DNA of 19,188 bases from an uncultured Brachyspira sp. (GCF_934747485.1 NZ_CAKVGN010000057.1:1-19188); one strand, 5' to 3'; positions 6,977 to 14,863 are shown, numbered from the stretch's first letter. Numbers and translations are program-made. The notes: a model not told the origin generated them from the sequence alone.

Positions 6977-8332
6977 TTATTTTAAATAGTCTAAATATGG
7001 TTTTTGTAATGCTATCATTCTATCAACCATCTCTTCAGTGTTTTTACATACATTAACTACAGGATTGGCAAGTATAGCTTGTATAGCATATTCTTTTTTA
7101 TGATGTATAGCAGCTTCTGCAGTTAAATCATATACACTCACATAGTTTCTTAACAAAGATAAATAGCCTTTAGGTACATTATTGAGTTTTACACCTTTAA
7201 GACCATCTTTACTTACTTCTGCAGGTACTTCTACTGCTATCCAATTAGGAAGGTCTTCTATTAATCCGTCATTCAATATATTTACAGCCTCTTCTACATA
7301 TTTATTGTTTGTAACTATACCGTCTATTATGCTTGAAGCTCTCTCTTTTACTCTTAATTCTATTTTTGGCTCTGCCTGTGATAATACTGTTTTATATAAA
7401 TCATAAAAATCTAATATTCCTCTATGGTCAACAACGTCCCAAGCCCAAGATACATATTCTCCAAAATGGCTGTCTACTGTTATAGGCAAAAGTTTATATT
7501 TCTCTAATATCACTTTTAAAAGTCTTCTGTCAGCCCATACAAACTCACCTTTTAATTTCTCCTCTATAGAATGGTCAAAGCTCTCTGTTTTTGAGAAAGC
7601 ATTGTTTTCCATAGCGTATTTTAATAAATCACTGTATCCTACTTCATGCTCAAAATAGCTATGTGCATTTTTTAATACTTCAGGATATAAATCTTTTCCT
7701 GTTTTTTTATCTTTTATCTCTAATAAACAGCTGAAATGGTTAAGACCGCCGGCTTTAATCTCAAAATCTTCATAATTCATTTTCAATATCTTTGGAAGCC
7801 ATTTATGAAGCCAGCCTATCTCATGGCACATACCTATAAACTTAGCATTAGGATATGCCCTCTTTACAGCAGTACATATTGCAGTCATAGGGTTAGAGAA
7901 ATTGAATATATAAGCATTAGGACATATATCCATAGCATCTTTTACTATATCTAAAATAGGCGGAATGATTCTTAAAGAGTGAAATACTCCTCCAGGTCCT
8001 CCATTTTCTCCATAAACCTGATGAATACCATATTGCATAGGTACTTTCCAGTCTTCATCCCACAACTTAAATCTGCTTCCTACCTCTATAGAGCTTATTA
8101 TAAACTCGGCATTTTTAAAAGCTTCTCTTCTGTCTGTTGTAGCATCAACAGTAAAATTTAATTTGTTAGCCGCTATAAACTCTTTTACATAATCATATAC
8201 TTTTTTCAAAGCATCAGGGTTAATGTCAAGCAAAGTAACATGAGAACCCTCTAATGACTTTGTAGAGAAAATATCTCCAAGCATATCGCATCCAAATTGT
8301 GCACTTCCTGCACCTACTAAAACAAATTTCAT
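6977..8332 (-). CDS. GH4 glycosidase with CHE motif
   Basis: Second family 4 hydrolase, 451 residues, first in the operon. VLVGAGSAQFG (4-14) is the NAD loop. NFSNPMT (144-150), C169-H170-E171 in GMCHEIGW and GLNHF (196-200, H199) give the metal and catalytic site. The residues after the metal-binding cysteine separate GH4 subgroups. As I recall them, CDMP and CNVP enzymes act on 6-phospho sugars, CHS and CHG enzymes on plain alpha-galactosides and alpha-glucosides, and CHE enzymes include alpha-glucuronidase and alpha-galacturonidase (Thermotoga TM0752, Bacillus LplD). So this protein is probably not a second phosphoglucosidase, although automatic annotation would call it an alpha-glucosidase or alpha-galactosidase. 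Ribosome site GAAGGGAT precedes the ATG. Family certain, substrate uncertain. Confidence 0.85.
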   Translation of the reverse strand: MKFVLVGAGSAQFGCDMLGDIFSTKSLEGSHVTLLDINPDALKKVYDYVKEFIAANKLNFTVDATTDRREAFKNAEFIISSIEVGSRFKLWDEDWKVPMQYGIHQVYGENGGPGGVFHSLRIIPPILDIVKDAMDICPNAYIFNFSNPMTAICTAVKRAYPNAKFIGMCHEIGWLHKWLPKILKMNYEDFEIKAGGLNHFSCLLEIKDKKTGKDLYPEVLKNAHSYFEHEVGYSDLLKYAMENNAFSKTESFDHSIEEKLKGEFVWADRRLLKVILEKYKLLPITVDSHFGEYVSWAWDVVDHRGILDFYDLYKTVLSQAEPKIELRVKERASSIIDGIVTNNKYVEEAVNILNDGLIEDLPNWIAVEVPAEVSKDGLKGVKLNNVPKGYLSLLRNYVSVYDLTAEAAIHHKKEYAIQAILANPVVNVCKNTEEMVDRMIALQKPYLDYLK

Positions 8333-8382
8333 ATTTATATCCCTTCATATTAAATTTTGTTTATTGTGTTTTACATAATAAT

Positions 8383-8410
8383 ATTATATTCAAAAAAATT
8401 ATTATTTCAA
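8383..8410 (-). promoter_or_regulatory. promoter of the GH4-PTS-GH4 operon
   Basis: On the minus strand TTGAAA (8410-8405) and TATAAT (8388-8383) are 16 bases apart. The transcript would start near 8376, giving a leader of about 45 nt. The position fits the first GH4 start at 8332 and the divergent regulator gene. Confidence 0.55.
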
Positions 8411-8412
8411 TA

Positions 8413-8471
8413 AAATGATACTATTTTTTTTATTTTTTATAGAAAAAAATATCATTTTTTTGATATTTTTT
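8413..8471. promoter_or_regulatory. inverted repeats, candidate operator cluster
   Basis: A perfect 11-bp inverted repeat, AAAAAATATCA (8444-8454) and TGATATTTTTT (8461-8471), is split by six T's. A further half-site, AAATGATA (8413-8420), is the reverse complement of TATCATTT (8450-8457) and abuts the operon's -35. The three TGATA/TATCA half-sites lie between the divergent promoters, where a LacI-family operator would be expected. The hairpin is not placed to end either divergent gene. Assignment to the regulator is inferred from position only. Confidence 0.45.
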
Positions 8472-8493
8472 CCCTACTATGCCCTATTTTATA

Positions 8494-8521
8494 TTGTTTA
8501 TTATAAAAAATGTTTTATAAT
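8494..8521 (+). promoter_or_regulatory. promoter of the LacI-family regulator
   Basis: TTGTTT (8494-8499) and TATAAT (8516-8521) with a 16-base spacer. The expected start point, near 8528, falls inside the inverted repeat 8523-8552. Confidence 0.5.
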
Positions 8522-8522
8522 A

Positions 8523-8552
8523 ATTCATTAATTAATCATTTTATTAATGAAT
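8523..8552. promoter_or_regulatory. inverted repeat at regulator start, possible autoregulatory site
   Basis: ATTCATTAAT (8523-8532) and ATTAATGAAT (8543-8552) are perfect reverse complements with centres 20 bases apart, so they would face the same side of the helix. AATCATTTTA also occurs twice in direct orientation (8534-8543, 8550-8559). The site covers the predicted transcription start and leads to the ribosome site AAGGAAG, as an autorepression operator would. It shares only weak similarity with the TGATA sites upstream. Confidence 0.35.
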
Positions 8553-8569
8553 CATTTTAAGGAAGTATA

Positions 8570-9547
8570 ATGGGTCAGAAAGAGAAAATAGAAAATATTG
8601 CAAATATGCTCAATATTGCTGAAACTACTGTAAAAAGATTTTTTTATACTCCAGAAAAGTTACATACTGATACTTTCAGAGAAATAATGTCTATTTTAGC
8701 TAAATATTATCCTGAAGATTTAAGGACTATTGTTAAAAAAGACTACAGAGATATATTATTTATAATTAGAGATCATAATTTAATGGTAGTTTCTGATATT
8801 GTTAAATATCTTCAAAGGATTTCTTTAAAATACAATATTACTATAAGACTATATGAAAATACAGATAATATACCTTTAAATATATTGCTTAAGAAAAATA
8901 AAAAAATATGGGCAGATATTAGAGGTATAATTAGTTTGGCAACAGAAACAGAAGAAAGCACAAATGATTTTTTAATTCCTACAGTGTTTCTAAACATGCC
9001 GCAGCAGGAATACGGGCTTAATATAGATGTTAATGACTATTTAGGCGGAAGATTAGCTATTGAACATTTATACAAAAATAATTGGAAAAACCCTGCATTT
9101 ATCACTCATCATGATTTAAGCGGAGATGTGAAAGAGAGATACGACGGCGTAAGAATGGCATGCAATGATTTTAATATAGATTGTAAATTAATAACTACAA
9201 ATAGTTTTTCTATGGAAGAATCTTATCATGTTACAAAAAATGCTTTAAGCGACAAAAGTATAGATTCTATATTTTATTTTTGCGACCAGATGGCTATAGG
9301 CGGAATAAAAGCAATAGATGAATTAGGATATAAAATGGGTGAAGATATTGGAATTATTGGATTTGATAATTTAGAGATATCTGATTTTTTAGGATTAAGT
9401 TCTATAGACCAAAAATTATATGAAAAAATGCTTTATAGTGTAGAATATATATTATTTGGAAATGGGCAATTATTTACAGAAAAATCCTCAAAAATAATTT
9501 ATAATCCAGAAGTTGCAGCAAGAAAAAGCTCTATAAAAATAGCATAG
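8570..9547 (+). CDS. LacI-family transcriptional regulator
   Basis: DNA-binding regulator of 325 residues with a sugar-binding-protein-like effector domain. The N-terminus (about 5-24) is a LacI-type helix-turn-helix, IENIANMLNIAETTVKRFF, diverged from the usual VSxxTVSR recognition helix. The effector domain (about 60-315) shows the family's late motifs: NDYLGGRLAIEHL (about 158-170), a CDQMAIGGIKAIDELG stretch, IGIIGFDNLE and a following SIDQ. It is divergent from the GH4-PTS operon with 237 bases between, so it most likely controls that operon in response to an imported sugar or sugar phosphate. The odd recognition helix means the operator need not resemble classical lac/pur sites. It converges on the BioD-like gene with only eight bases between stops. 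Confidence 0.85.
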   Translation: MGQKEKIENIANMLNIAETTVKRFFYTPEKLHTDTFREIMSILAKYYPEDLRTIVKKDYRDILFIIRDHNLMVVSDIVKYLQRISLKYNITIRLYENTDNIPLNILLKKNKKIWADIRGIISLATETEESTNDFLIPTVFLNMPQQEYGLNIDVNDYLGGRLAIEHLYKNNWKNPAFITHHDLSGDVKERYDGVRMACNDFNIDCKLITTNSFSMEESYHVTKNALSDKSIDSIFYFCDQMAIGGIKAIDELGYKMGEDIGIIGFDNLEISDFLGLSSIDQKLYEKMLYSVEYILFGNGQLFTEKSSKIIYNPEVAARKSSIKIA

Positions 9548-9555
9548 ATATTTAT

Positions 9556-10224
9556 TTATATTAAATCTTTTATTATATTAGGATATTTTATTTCTGTTAT
9601 TTTTGTTTTTTCTACAAAAGCATCAAATATTGTTGTATGAAGTTTTATAGGTGATATTTGGCTTCTAATATAGCCTATAACTTCATTTTGCACAAACACA
9701 TCTTTTTTTATGTTTACTACTATAAATGGTATTTTAAACCCTCTCTGATGAAAAAGTTCTACTTGTTCAAAACTGCTATGAATAACATTTGTATCATACT
9801 CCACTACGGGTATAATATGTATTTCATTATTATATCTTTCTATATCTGTGATTAAATCCAAAAAATTATAATTCTCTTTTATAGGGTCATAGAGGCATAG
9901 AGATTCTAATACCATATAATCATAAGTTTTTTTACATTCATCTATCAAATCTGTAATATCTCTTTCATATATTTTTGTATTTATACTATGAAGAGGAGAG
10001 AGATTTCCGTTTGTAGCATAAGATACAAAAATATCTGAAGCATTTAATGTGGTAGTATTTTTTATATATTCACAGTCAAATAATTTATTATCTTTCACCT
10101 CCATAACAAAAGGCTTATAATAACAAACACTCCTTCCCAATATTTTTATTGATTCTGCAATATTAGAAGCTACATAAGTTTTACCGCTATGCTTCTTATT
10201 AGATATAATATAGAATAATTTCAT
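9556..10224 (-). CDS. BioD-like P-loop NTPase
   Basis: A 222-residue protein of dethiobiotin synthetase size. Visible landmarks are the P-loop, SNKKHSGKT (8-16, K15), and YYKPF with K37; Escherichia BioD has functional lysines at the same numbers. The first glycine of the P-loop is replaced by serine. The BioD motif VEGAGG is not recognisable: the equivalent place reads VLESLCLYDP. Later, IPFIVVNIKKD resembles the base-recognition strand of the fold. No other biotin gene is nearby. The gene follows the GH57 gene by 34 bases on the same strand. It may be a true BioD, but loss of the glycine-rich motif makes a related P-loop enzyme of unknown substrate as likely. Confidence 0.55.
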   Translation of the reverse strand: MKLFYIISNKKHSGKTYVASNIAESIKILGRSVCYYKPFVMEVKDNKLFDCEYIKNTTTLNASDIFVSYATNGNLSPLHSINTKIYERDITDLIDECKKTYDYMVLESLCLYDPIKENYNFLDLITDIERYNNEIHIIPVVEYDTNVIHSSFEQVELFHQRGFKIPFIVVNIKKDVFVQNEVIGYIRSQISPIKLHTTIFDAFVEKTKITEIKYPNIIKDLI

Positions 10225-10258
10225 TTAACAGTTACCTTCTCTTTTCCATTCTTCTTTA

Positions 10259-12376
10259 TTATTTTAATTCTTCTATATGAGCTTTTATATTATATTCTAT
10301 TTTTTCATTTGGTTTTAAGTTTATATCTTTGCATAATACTATAGTTGAGTTTTGATAATTCATCTCAAGTTTATCAACAGCATCAGATATAGTATAATTT
10401 GGCATATATAAGAAGTTTGTCTCTTCATTAGCTTCCAAAAATAATTTTATTTTTATATAACCTTCATCAGCCATACCAAATATTTTACCTGTATATTCAC
10501 CTGTGTTTGACAAATTATCAGATATTCTATTATTCTCCCCAATATAATATCTGTCTTTTTCGCTTCCGGCAAGCAAAGTAATATTGTTCTCTAAAGCATA
10601 AACAAAACTTATTTCTTCATTAGATTTATTTAATATTTCTATGTTTATATTAAAACTGCCGTCTTTCTCTACAACATATTTTTTTGTTAATAGTATTTCT
10701 TTGCCATTAACTAAACCATTTTTTTCAAAAGTGATGTTGGCATTATTTTTATTTATATTATTTTCAATTAAATTGTAATATGAATTATAGAAATCAGCCT
10801 CTTCATCATACTTTAATAATTGAAACTCTTCAGCAGTAGGCATAGTTTTTAAGAAATGATCAACAGCAAATACTTTTTCGTTTTTATCGAACACCAAATA
10901 TTTAGCAATATCTTCATCTATTTTTTTAGCTATCTCATGAATTGAAACATGCTCATTTTCATTTGATTGTTTGCTTGCATTTCTAACAGCTGCAATGTGA
11001 TAAGCCTCTTCTCTTCTTTTTAAGCAGTCTATTAAGTTTATAGGATTATTTGTTTTTAAATCCCATTCTATAATTGAACCGCTTAAACTATGAAACACCA
11101 AACTTGATTTCTCTGAACTTATTACAACTTCATCTCTGCCGTCAATATCAAAATCTAAGTCATAGTTCATAAAATATCCATTTCCATATTTCTTTTTTTC
11201 TACTATAGAAGTGGATTTTATAAGATTAGCGTATGTAGCATGTCTTAAATTGTTTAAATAAAGCCCTCCGAATGTTCCATGCCAATAAGGACAGTTGCAT
11301 TGCCCCTGCAATAAATAATCCAAAGCCTCTTCTTTTTCCTTAGATTTATCTAATTCGCTAACCATATTTGAAGCAAAAAGCATTCTTTTATTCATTCTGT
11401 TGCTTTCAGAGTATTTAAAGAAATAATTTCTCCAAAAACCTCCACGCATAAATCTTGTTGCTATTTCATTTTCTTCTTGCTTTTTAAACTCTTCCTGTTT
11501 TGAATGAAACTCATCTTGCACCTTAGCAGGAAGCACCCAAGTAAGCATCTCCTCATAAGAGCCTGTAGGTATATATATTTTTGAAACAGGTGCATATTTT
11601 TCTATATAATCGCTATAGGTAATAGTTTTTATAATGTCTTTTTCTTTTGTAAGTGCCTCAAAAAACTTTTCAAGCCATTTATCTTCATAAACCCATTTTT
11701 TAGTACCCGGCCAATCTCCGTATTTCTCACCGTCATCATGTAAAACAACTACCCTATCTCCCTCTTCTGTTGCTATAGATTTTAAATATTCAATGGATTT
11801 TTCTACATCTCTGAATGGTATTAAATAACGAAGCTCCTGAGATATAGGAAATATATTAAGCTTATAAGATTCATCATCTGTTATAAAATAACTATACATA
11901 TTTTTGGTATCAATTCCTGTTGTGAGAAATTGAGAATCGTCTATCATAATATATTTTATGCCATTTCTTGCCAAATGTTTTACTAATGTAGGCTCCCAAA
12001 CTCTTTCTGCTATCCAAGCACCTTTAGGAGTGGTCTTGAACTTTTTTTCTATATATTTATTTAATTTTGTTATTTGCAAATCTTTATCTCTGTCTGGTAT
12101 AGAAGGCATTATAGGCTCATAAAATGCACCGCTTTGAAGCTCTATTCTATTTTCTTGAACAAGTTTAGCTAAAGCTTCCAAATGTTCAGGGTGATTTTTC
12201 TCTAACCATTGAAGCAAACAGCCTGTATAATGAAAGTTAAATTTTATATCTTTATATTTTTCTAATATATCTAAAAAAGGCTTATAAGCATTTTGATAAG
12301 TATTTTCACACACAAAGTCAAAGTTGCCCACAGGCTGATGATTATGATTTCCAAGTATTAAATTAATAGTTTTCAT
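10259..12376 (-). CDS. GH57 alpha-amylase / 4-alpha-glucanotransferase
   Basis: Family 57 retaining enzyme acting on alpha-1,4-glucans, about 705 residues. HNHQPVGNFDF (11-21) is conserved region 1. GAWIAERVWEP (119-129) holds the nucleophile E124, and VLHDDGEKYGDWPG (211-224) holds the acid D214 or D215. These positions nearly match the Thermococcus litoralis 4-alpha-glucanotransferase (E123, D214), as does the overall length. The C-terminal half (about 390-705) fits the beta-rich domain of that subfamily. There is no signal peptide, so it should act in the cytoplasm on glycogen or maltodextrins. An upstream in-frame ATG at 12415 was not chosen: it lacks a ribosome site, and the best promoter would start transcription after it. 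The gene is first of two with the BioD-like gene. Amylase and transferase activity cannot be separated by eye. Confidence 0.85.
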   Translation of the reverse strand: MKTINLILGNHNHQPVGNFDFVCENTYQNAYKPFLDILEKYKDIKFNFHYTGCLLQWLEKNHPEHLEALAKLVQENRIELQSGAFYEPIMPSIPDRDKDLQITKLNKYIEKKFKTTPKGAWIAERVWEPTLVKHLARNGIKYIMIDDSQFLTTGIDTKNMYSYFITDDESYKLNIFPISQELRYLIPFRDVEKSIEYLKSIATEEGDRVVVLHDDGEKYGDWPGTKKWVYEDKWLEKFFEALTKEKDIIKTITYSDYIEKYAPVSKIYIPTGSYEEMLTWVLPAKVQDEFHSKQEEFKKQEENEIATRFMRGGFWRNYFFKYSESNRMNKRMLFASNMVSELDKSKEKEEALDYLLQGQCNCPYWHGTFGGLYLNNLRHATYANLIKSTSIVEKKKYGNGYFMNYDLDFDIDGRDEVVISSEKSSLVFHSLSGSIIEWDLKTNNPINLIDCLKRREEAYHIAAVRNASKQSNENEHVSIHEIAKKIDEDIAKYLVFDKNEKVFAVDHFLKTMPTAEEFQLLKYDEEADFYNSYYNLIENNINKNNANITFEKNGLVNGKEILLTKKYVVEKDGSFNINIEILNKSNEEISFVYALENNITLLAGSEKDRYYIGENNRISDNLSNTGEYTGKIFGMADEGYIKIKLFLEANEETNFLYMPNYTISDAVDKLEMNYQNSTIVLCKDINLKPNEKIEYNIKAHIEELK

Positions 12377-12418
12377 AGTAATTATCCATAACAATAATAT
12401 ATTATTAATTAACATAAT

Positions 12419-12445
12419 TCTATACTAAATAATCATTTTTGTAAA
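12419..12445 (-). promoter_or_regulatory. possible promoter of the GH57 gene
   Basis: On the minus strand TTTACA (12445-12440) and TATAGA (12424-12419) are 15 bases apart. A start near 12412 would leave a short leader before the ATG at 12376. A 14-bp perfect palindrome, AATAATATATTATT (12393-12406), lies in that leader and might be a control site. Confidence 0.35.
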
Positions 12446-12524
12446 GTTTAATTTATATTATATTGTTAATTATAGTTCAATAAAAATGCTTAAAAGATAA
12501 TAAATTAAGGTTTTGTTATTGTAC

Positions 12525-12552
12525 TTGATATTTATTTTTAAACTGTTATAAT
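12525..12552 (+). promoter_or_regulatory. promoter of the BFD-nifU-nifS operon
   Basis: TTGATA (12525-12530) and TATAAT (12547-12552) are 16 bases apart, the best promoter match in this gap. The start near 12559 gives a leader of about 100 nt before the ATG at 12659, whose ribosome site is AGGAG (12645-12649). Confidence 0.6.
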
Positions 12553-12580
12553 ATTCTAACAATGAAGGGTTATAGAATAT
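12551..12580. promoter_or_regulatory. inverted repeat over the iron-sulphur operon start
   Basis: ATATTCTA (12551-12558) and TAGAATAT (12573-12580) are perfect 8-bp arms around 14 bases. Allowing a 2-base bulge extends the pairing to AAC/GTT. The first arm overlaps the -10 box and the site covers the expected start, the place for a repressor operator. Operons of this kind are often controlled by IscR/Rrf2-type regulators, but I see no exact match to a known site. Confidence 0.4.
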
Positions 12581-12658
12581 AATATTATTATTTTTCAAAT
12601 AGTATTATAGTCTGTTTTATAACATTAAATTAAAAAAAATAAATAGGAGATAACAAAT

Positions 12659-12838
12659 ATGTCTGACGATAAAACAATATGTTTCTGTATGGGTGTTAAG
12701 GAGAGTGAAATTATAGATGCCATAAAGAAGAATAAATTAAAAACAGTAGAAGAGATATCAAAAATTACCAAAGCAGGCACTGGCTGCGGCGGCTGTATAC
12801 CTACTATACAAAAGATACTCGACGATATTAATAAATAA
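12659..12838 (+). CDS. standalone BFD-like [2Fe-2S] protein
   Basis: A 59-residue protein that is almost nothing but a bacterioferritin-associated-ferredoxin (BFD) domain. The four cysteine ligands are C8 and C10 (CFC) and C43 and C46 (GCGGC), so it should bind one [2Fe-2S] cluster in the cytoplasm. It aligns without gaps to the middle domain of the NifU encoded next: I count 24 identities over 50 positions, including all four cysteines and the TKAG loop. The start is set by AGGAG ten bases ahead, and nifU begins 21 bases after its stop. It probably passes electrons or clusters to NifU, or replaces the role of its middle domain. It could also be a ferredoxin partner with another use. Confidence 0.85.
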   Translation: MSDDKTICFCMGVKESEIIDAIKKNKLKTVEEISKITKAGTGCGGCIPTIQKILDDINK

Positions 12839-12859
12839 TTATTATTGGAGGTAAAACAT

Positions 12860-13693
12860 ATGTGGGAATATACTGATAAAGTAAAAGACCATTTTATAAA
12901 TCCAAGAAATGTTGGAGAGATAGAAAATCCTGATGCTGAAGCTATGACTGGCAGTATTGTTTGCGGAGATGCTTTAAAATTAACTTTAAAAATTAATAAA
13001 GATACTGAAGTGATAGAAGATGCTAAGTTTCAAACATTCGGCTGTGCTTCAGCTATAGCAAGCAGCAGCATTTTAACAGAGATGATTAAAGGTAAAACTT
13101 TAGACGAGGCAAAAAAGATTACAAATAAAGATATAGCAATGGAGCTTGGAGGACTTCCAGAGGAAAAGATGCATTGTTCTGTAATGGGAATGGAAACATT
13201 GGAAAAGGCTATTAATAATTACAGAGGAATCAATGTAGAGGAAGATGAACATGATGAGGGGGCTATAATTTGTAAATGTTTTGGTGTAACAGACACTAAA
13301 ATAAAAAGAGCCATAAGAGAAAATAATTTAACAACAGTAGATGAGATAACATTCTACACTAAAGCAGGCGGCGGATGCGGAGCTTGTAAGGTAAAATTAG
13401 AAGATATATTAAATGAAGAACTTGCTGAGAGAGAAAGAGCTCAAAAGAATGCACCTCTCACTACAGTACAAAAGATTAAGAAAATAGAAGAGGCAATAGA
13501 GACAGTAATTAATCCTATGCTTAAAATGGACGGCGGAAGCTGTAAATTAGTAGATATAGAAGGAAATACAGTAAAAATTTCTTTTAAGGGTGCTTGTTCT
13601 TCTTGTATGGCTTCTAAAAATACTTTAAAAGGCTTTGTTGAACCTAAGATTAAAGAGTTAGTTGATAAAGATTTAGAAGTAGTAGGAGTGTGA
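12860..13693 (+). CDS. nifU: NifU-type Fe-S cluster scaffold
   Basis: Scaffold on which iron and NifS-derived sulphur are built into clusters for transfer to target proteins. At 277 residues it has the full three-domain form. The IscU-like domain (1-125) has C35, C62, C106 and the release aspartate D37. The BFD domain (about 135-185) has C138, C140, C173 and C176. The Nfu domain (about 203-277) has the C246-SS-C249 pair. The first three cysteines carry the same numbers as in Azotobacter NifU. The ATG at 12860 is chosen because GGAGG (12847-12851) lies eight bases ahead; an in-frame TTG at 12845 would precede that site. nifS follows after three bases. No nitrogenase gene is in view; such NifU/NifS pairs also serve as the general system in bacteria without nitrogenase, e.g. 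Helicobacter. Confidence 0.95.
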   Translation: MWEYTDKVKDHFINPRNVGEIENPDAEAMTGSIVCGDALKLTLKINKDTEVIEDAKFQTFGCASAIASSSILTEMIKGKTLDEAKKITNKDIAMELGGLPEEKMHCSVMGMETLEKAINNYRGINVEEDEHDEGAIICKCFGVTDTKIKRAIRENNLTTVDEITFYTKAGGGCGACKVKLEDILNEELAERERAQKNAPLTTVQKIKKIEEAIETVINPMLKMDGGSCKLVDIEGNTVKISFKGACSSCMASKNTLKGFVEPKIKELVDKDLEVVGV

Positions 13694-13696
13694 ATT

Positions 13697-14863
13697 ATGT
13701 CTGATAAAAAAATTATATATATGGATAATAATGCCACTACGAGAGTTTATCAAGAAGTTTTGGATGCAATGCTTCCATATTTCAAAGACCAATATTATAA
13801 CCCTTCAAGCATGTATAGCCCAGCAGGTGCTGTGCATAAAGAAATGGAAAAAGCAAGAGGAGAGGTTGCTGACTTTTTAGGATGCGACCCTATAGAAGTT
13901 TGCTTTGTTTCTTGCGGAAGTGAGGGCGATAATATGGCTATTAGGGGTACAATAGAAGCTTACCCTACAAAGAATCATATTATCACTACTAGGGTAGAAC
14001 ACCCTGCTGTTATAGAAACTTGTAAATCATTGGAGCGTTTGGGTTATAGAATCACTCTTTTAGATGTGGATAGTGATGGAAACATTAATATAGATGATTT
14101 AAAAAAAGCTATTAATGATAATACAGCTATAGTATCTATAATGTATGCCAACAATGAAACAGGTGTAATTTTCCCTGTAAAAGAGATTGGCGAAATAGTA
14201 AAAAATGCAGGTGCAGTATTTCATGTTGATGCAGTGCAGGCTGCCGGTAAATTGCCTTTAAGCATGAAAGATGAGCCTTATATAGATATGTTAACAATAG
14301 CAGGACACAAAATACATGCTCCAAAAGGTATTGGTGCTTTATATATTAAAAAAGGCACTAAATTAAGAACAGTACAAACAGGAGGTCATCAGGAGAGAGG
14401 ACGCCGTGCCGGTACTGAAAATGTGCCTTATATAATAGGGCTTGGTAAGGCTGCTTCTATTGTGAAGGCAGAGCTTCCTAAATTCATTGAACACACTTCT
14501 AAATTGAGAGATAAACTTGAAGAAGAAGTTTTAAAAAGAATTAAAGAAGTAAAAATTAATGGAAGAGGTGCTAAAAGAGTAAGCAATACCGCAAATATTA
14601 GCTTTAAAAATATAGAAGGTGAAGCTATACTTTTATTGCTTGATGGTTATGGTATATGTACTTCAAGCGGAAGTGCATGTTCTTCCGGTACTTTAGAGCC
14701 TTCTCCTGTTTTACAGGCTATGGGAGTTCCTTTTGAATATGCTCATAGCTCAACAAGATTTTCTTTATCATTAGATAACACTATGGAAGAAATAATGTAT
14801 ACAGCAGATGCTATAGAAAAAATAGTAGCAAGGCTTAGAGATATTTCCCCATATAGAGATTAA
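13697..14863 (+). CDS. nifS: cysteine desulfurase
   Basis: Pyridoxal-phosphate enzyme that takes sulphur from cysteine as a persulphide and hands it to NifU, leaving alanine. The 388 residues are full length. YMDNNATT (8-15) opens the fold, EHPAV with H102 stacks on the cofactor, HVDAVQ (176-181) follows, K205 in AGHKIHAPKG is the Schiff-base lysine, and C328 in SSGSACSSGTLEPS is the persulphide cysteine. That loop is the short class I (NifS/IscS) form. Its ribosome site, AGGAGTG, lies in the last codons of nifU and the gap is three bases, so the two are translationally coupled. Its substrate cysteine would be made by CysK and CysE, encoded about 1.5 kb downstream in a separate operon. Confidence 0.95.
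   Translation: MSDKKIIYMDNNATTRVYQEVLDAMLPYFKDQYYNPSSMYSPAGAVHKEMEKARGEVADFLGCDPIEVCFVSCGSEGDNMAIRGTIEAYPTKNHIITTRVEHPAVIETCKSLERLGYRITLLDVDSDGNINIDDLKKAINDNTAIVSIMYANNETGVIFPVKEIGEIVKNAGAVFHVDAVQAAGKLPLSMKDEPYIDMLTIAGHKIHAPKGIGALYIKKGTKLRTVQTGGHQERGRRAGTENVPYIIGLGKAASIVKAELPKFIEHTSKLRDKLEEEVLKRIKEVKINGRGAKRVSNTANISFKNIEGEAILLLLDGYGICTSSGSACSSGTLEPSPVLQAMGVPFEYAHSSTRFSLSLDNTMEEIMYTADAIEKIVARLRDISPYRD

Noticed and set aside
12377..12415. Upstream ATG adding 13 hydrophobic residues to the GH57 enzyme, resembling a signal peptide
   Set aside because: It has no ribosome site, and the likely promoter starts at or after it. The family normally begins a few residues before the HNHQP motif, as the ATG at 12376 does.
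12416..12658. Riboswitch before the iron-sulphur operon
   Set aside because: The gap is almost all A/T with only a promoter and an inverted repeat; no conserved riboswitch core is seen.
12845..12859. TTG start giving NifU five extra residues
   Set aside because: The TTG precedes the strong GGAGG site, which sits at ideal distance from the ATG at 12860. Using the ATG also brings the first three cysteines to the same numbers as in Azotobacter NifU.
12860..14863. Nitrogen-fixation locus
   Set aside because: nifU and nifS are present but no nitrogenase or cofactor gene is in the window, and this pair is used for general cluster assembly in bacteria that do not fix nitrogen.
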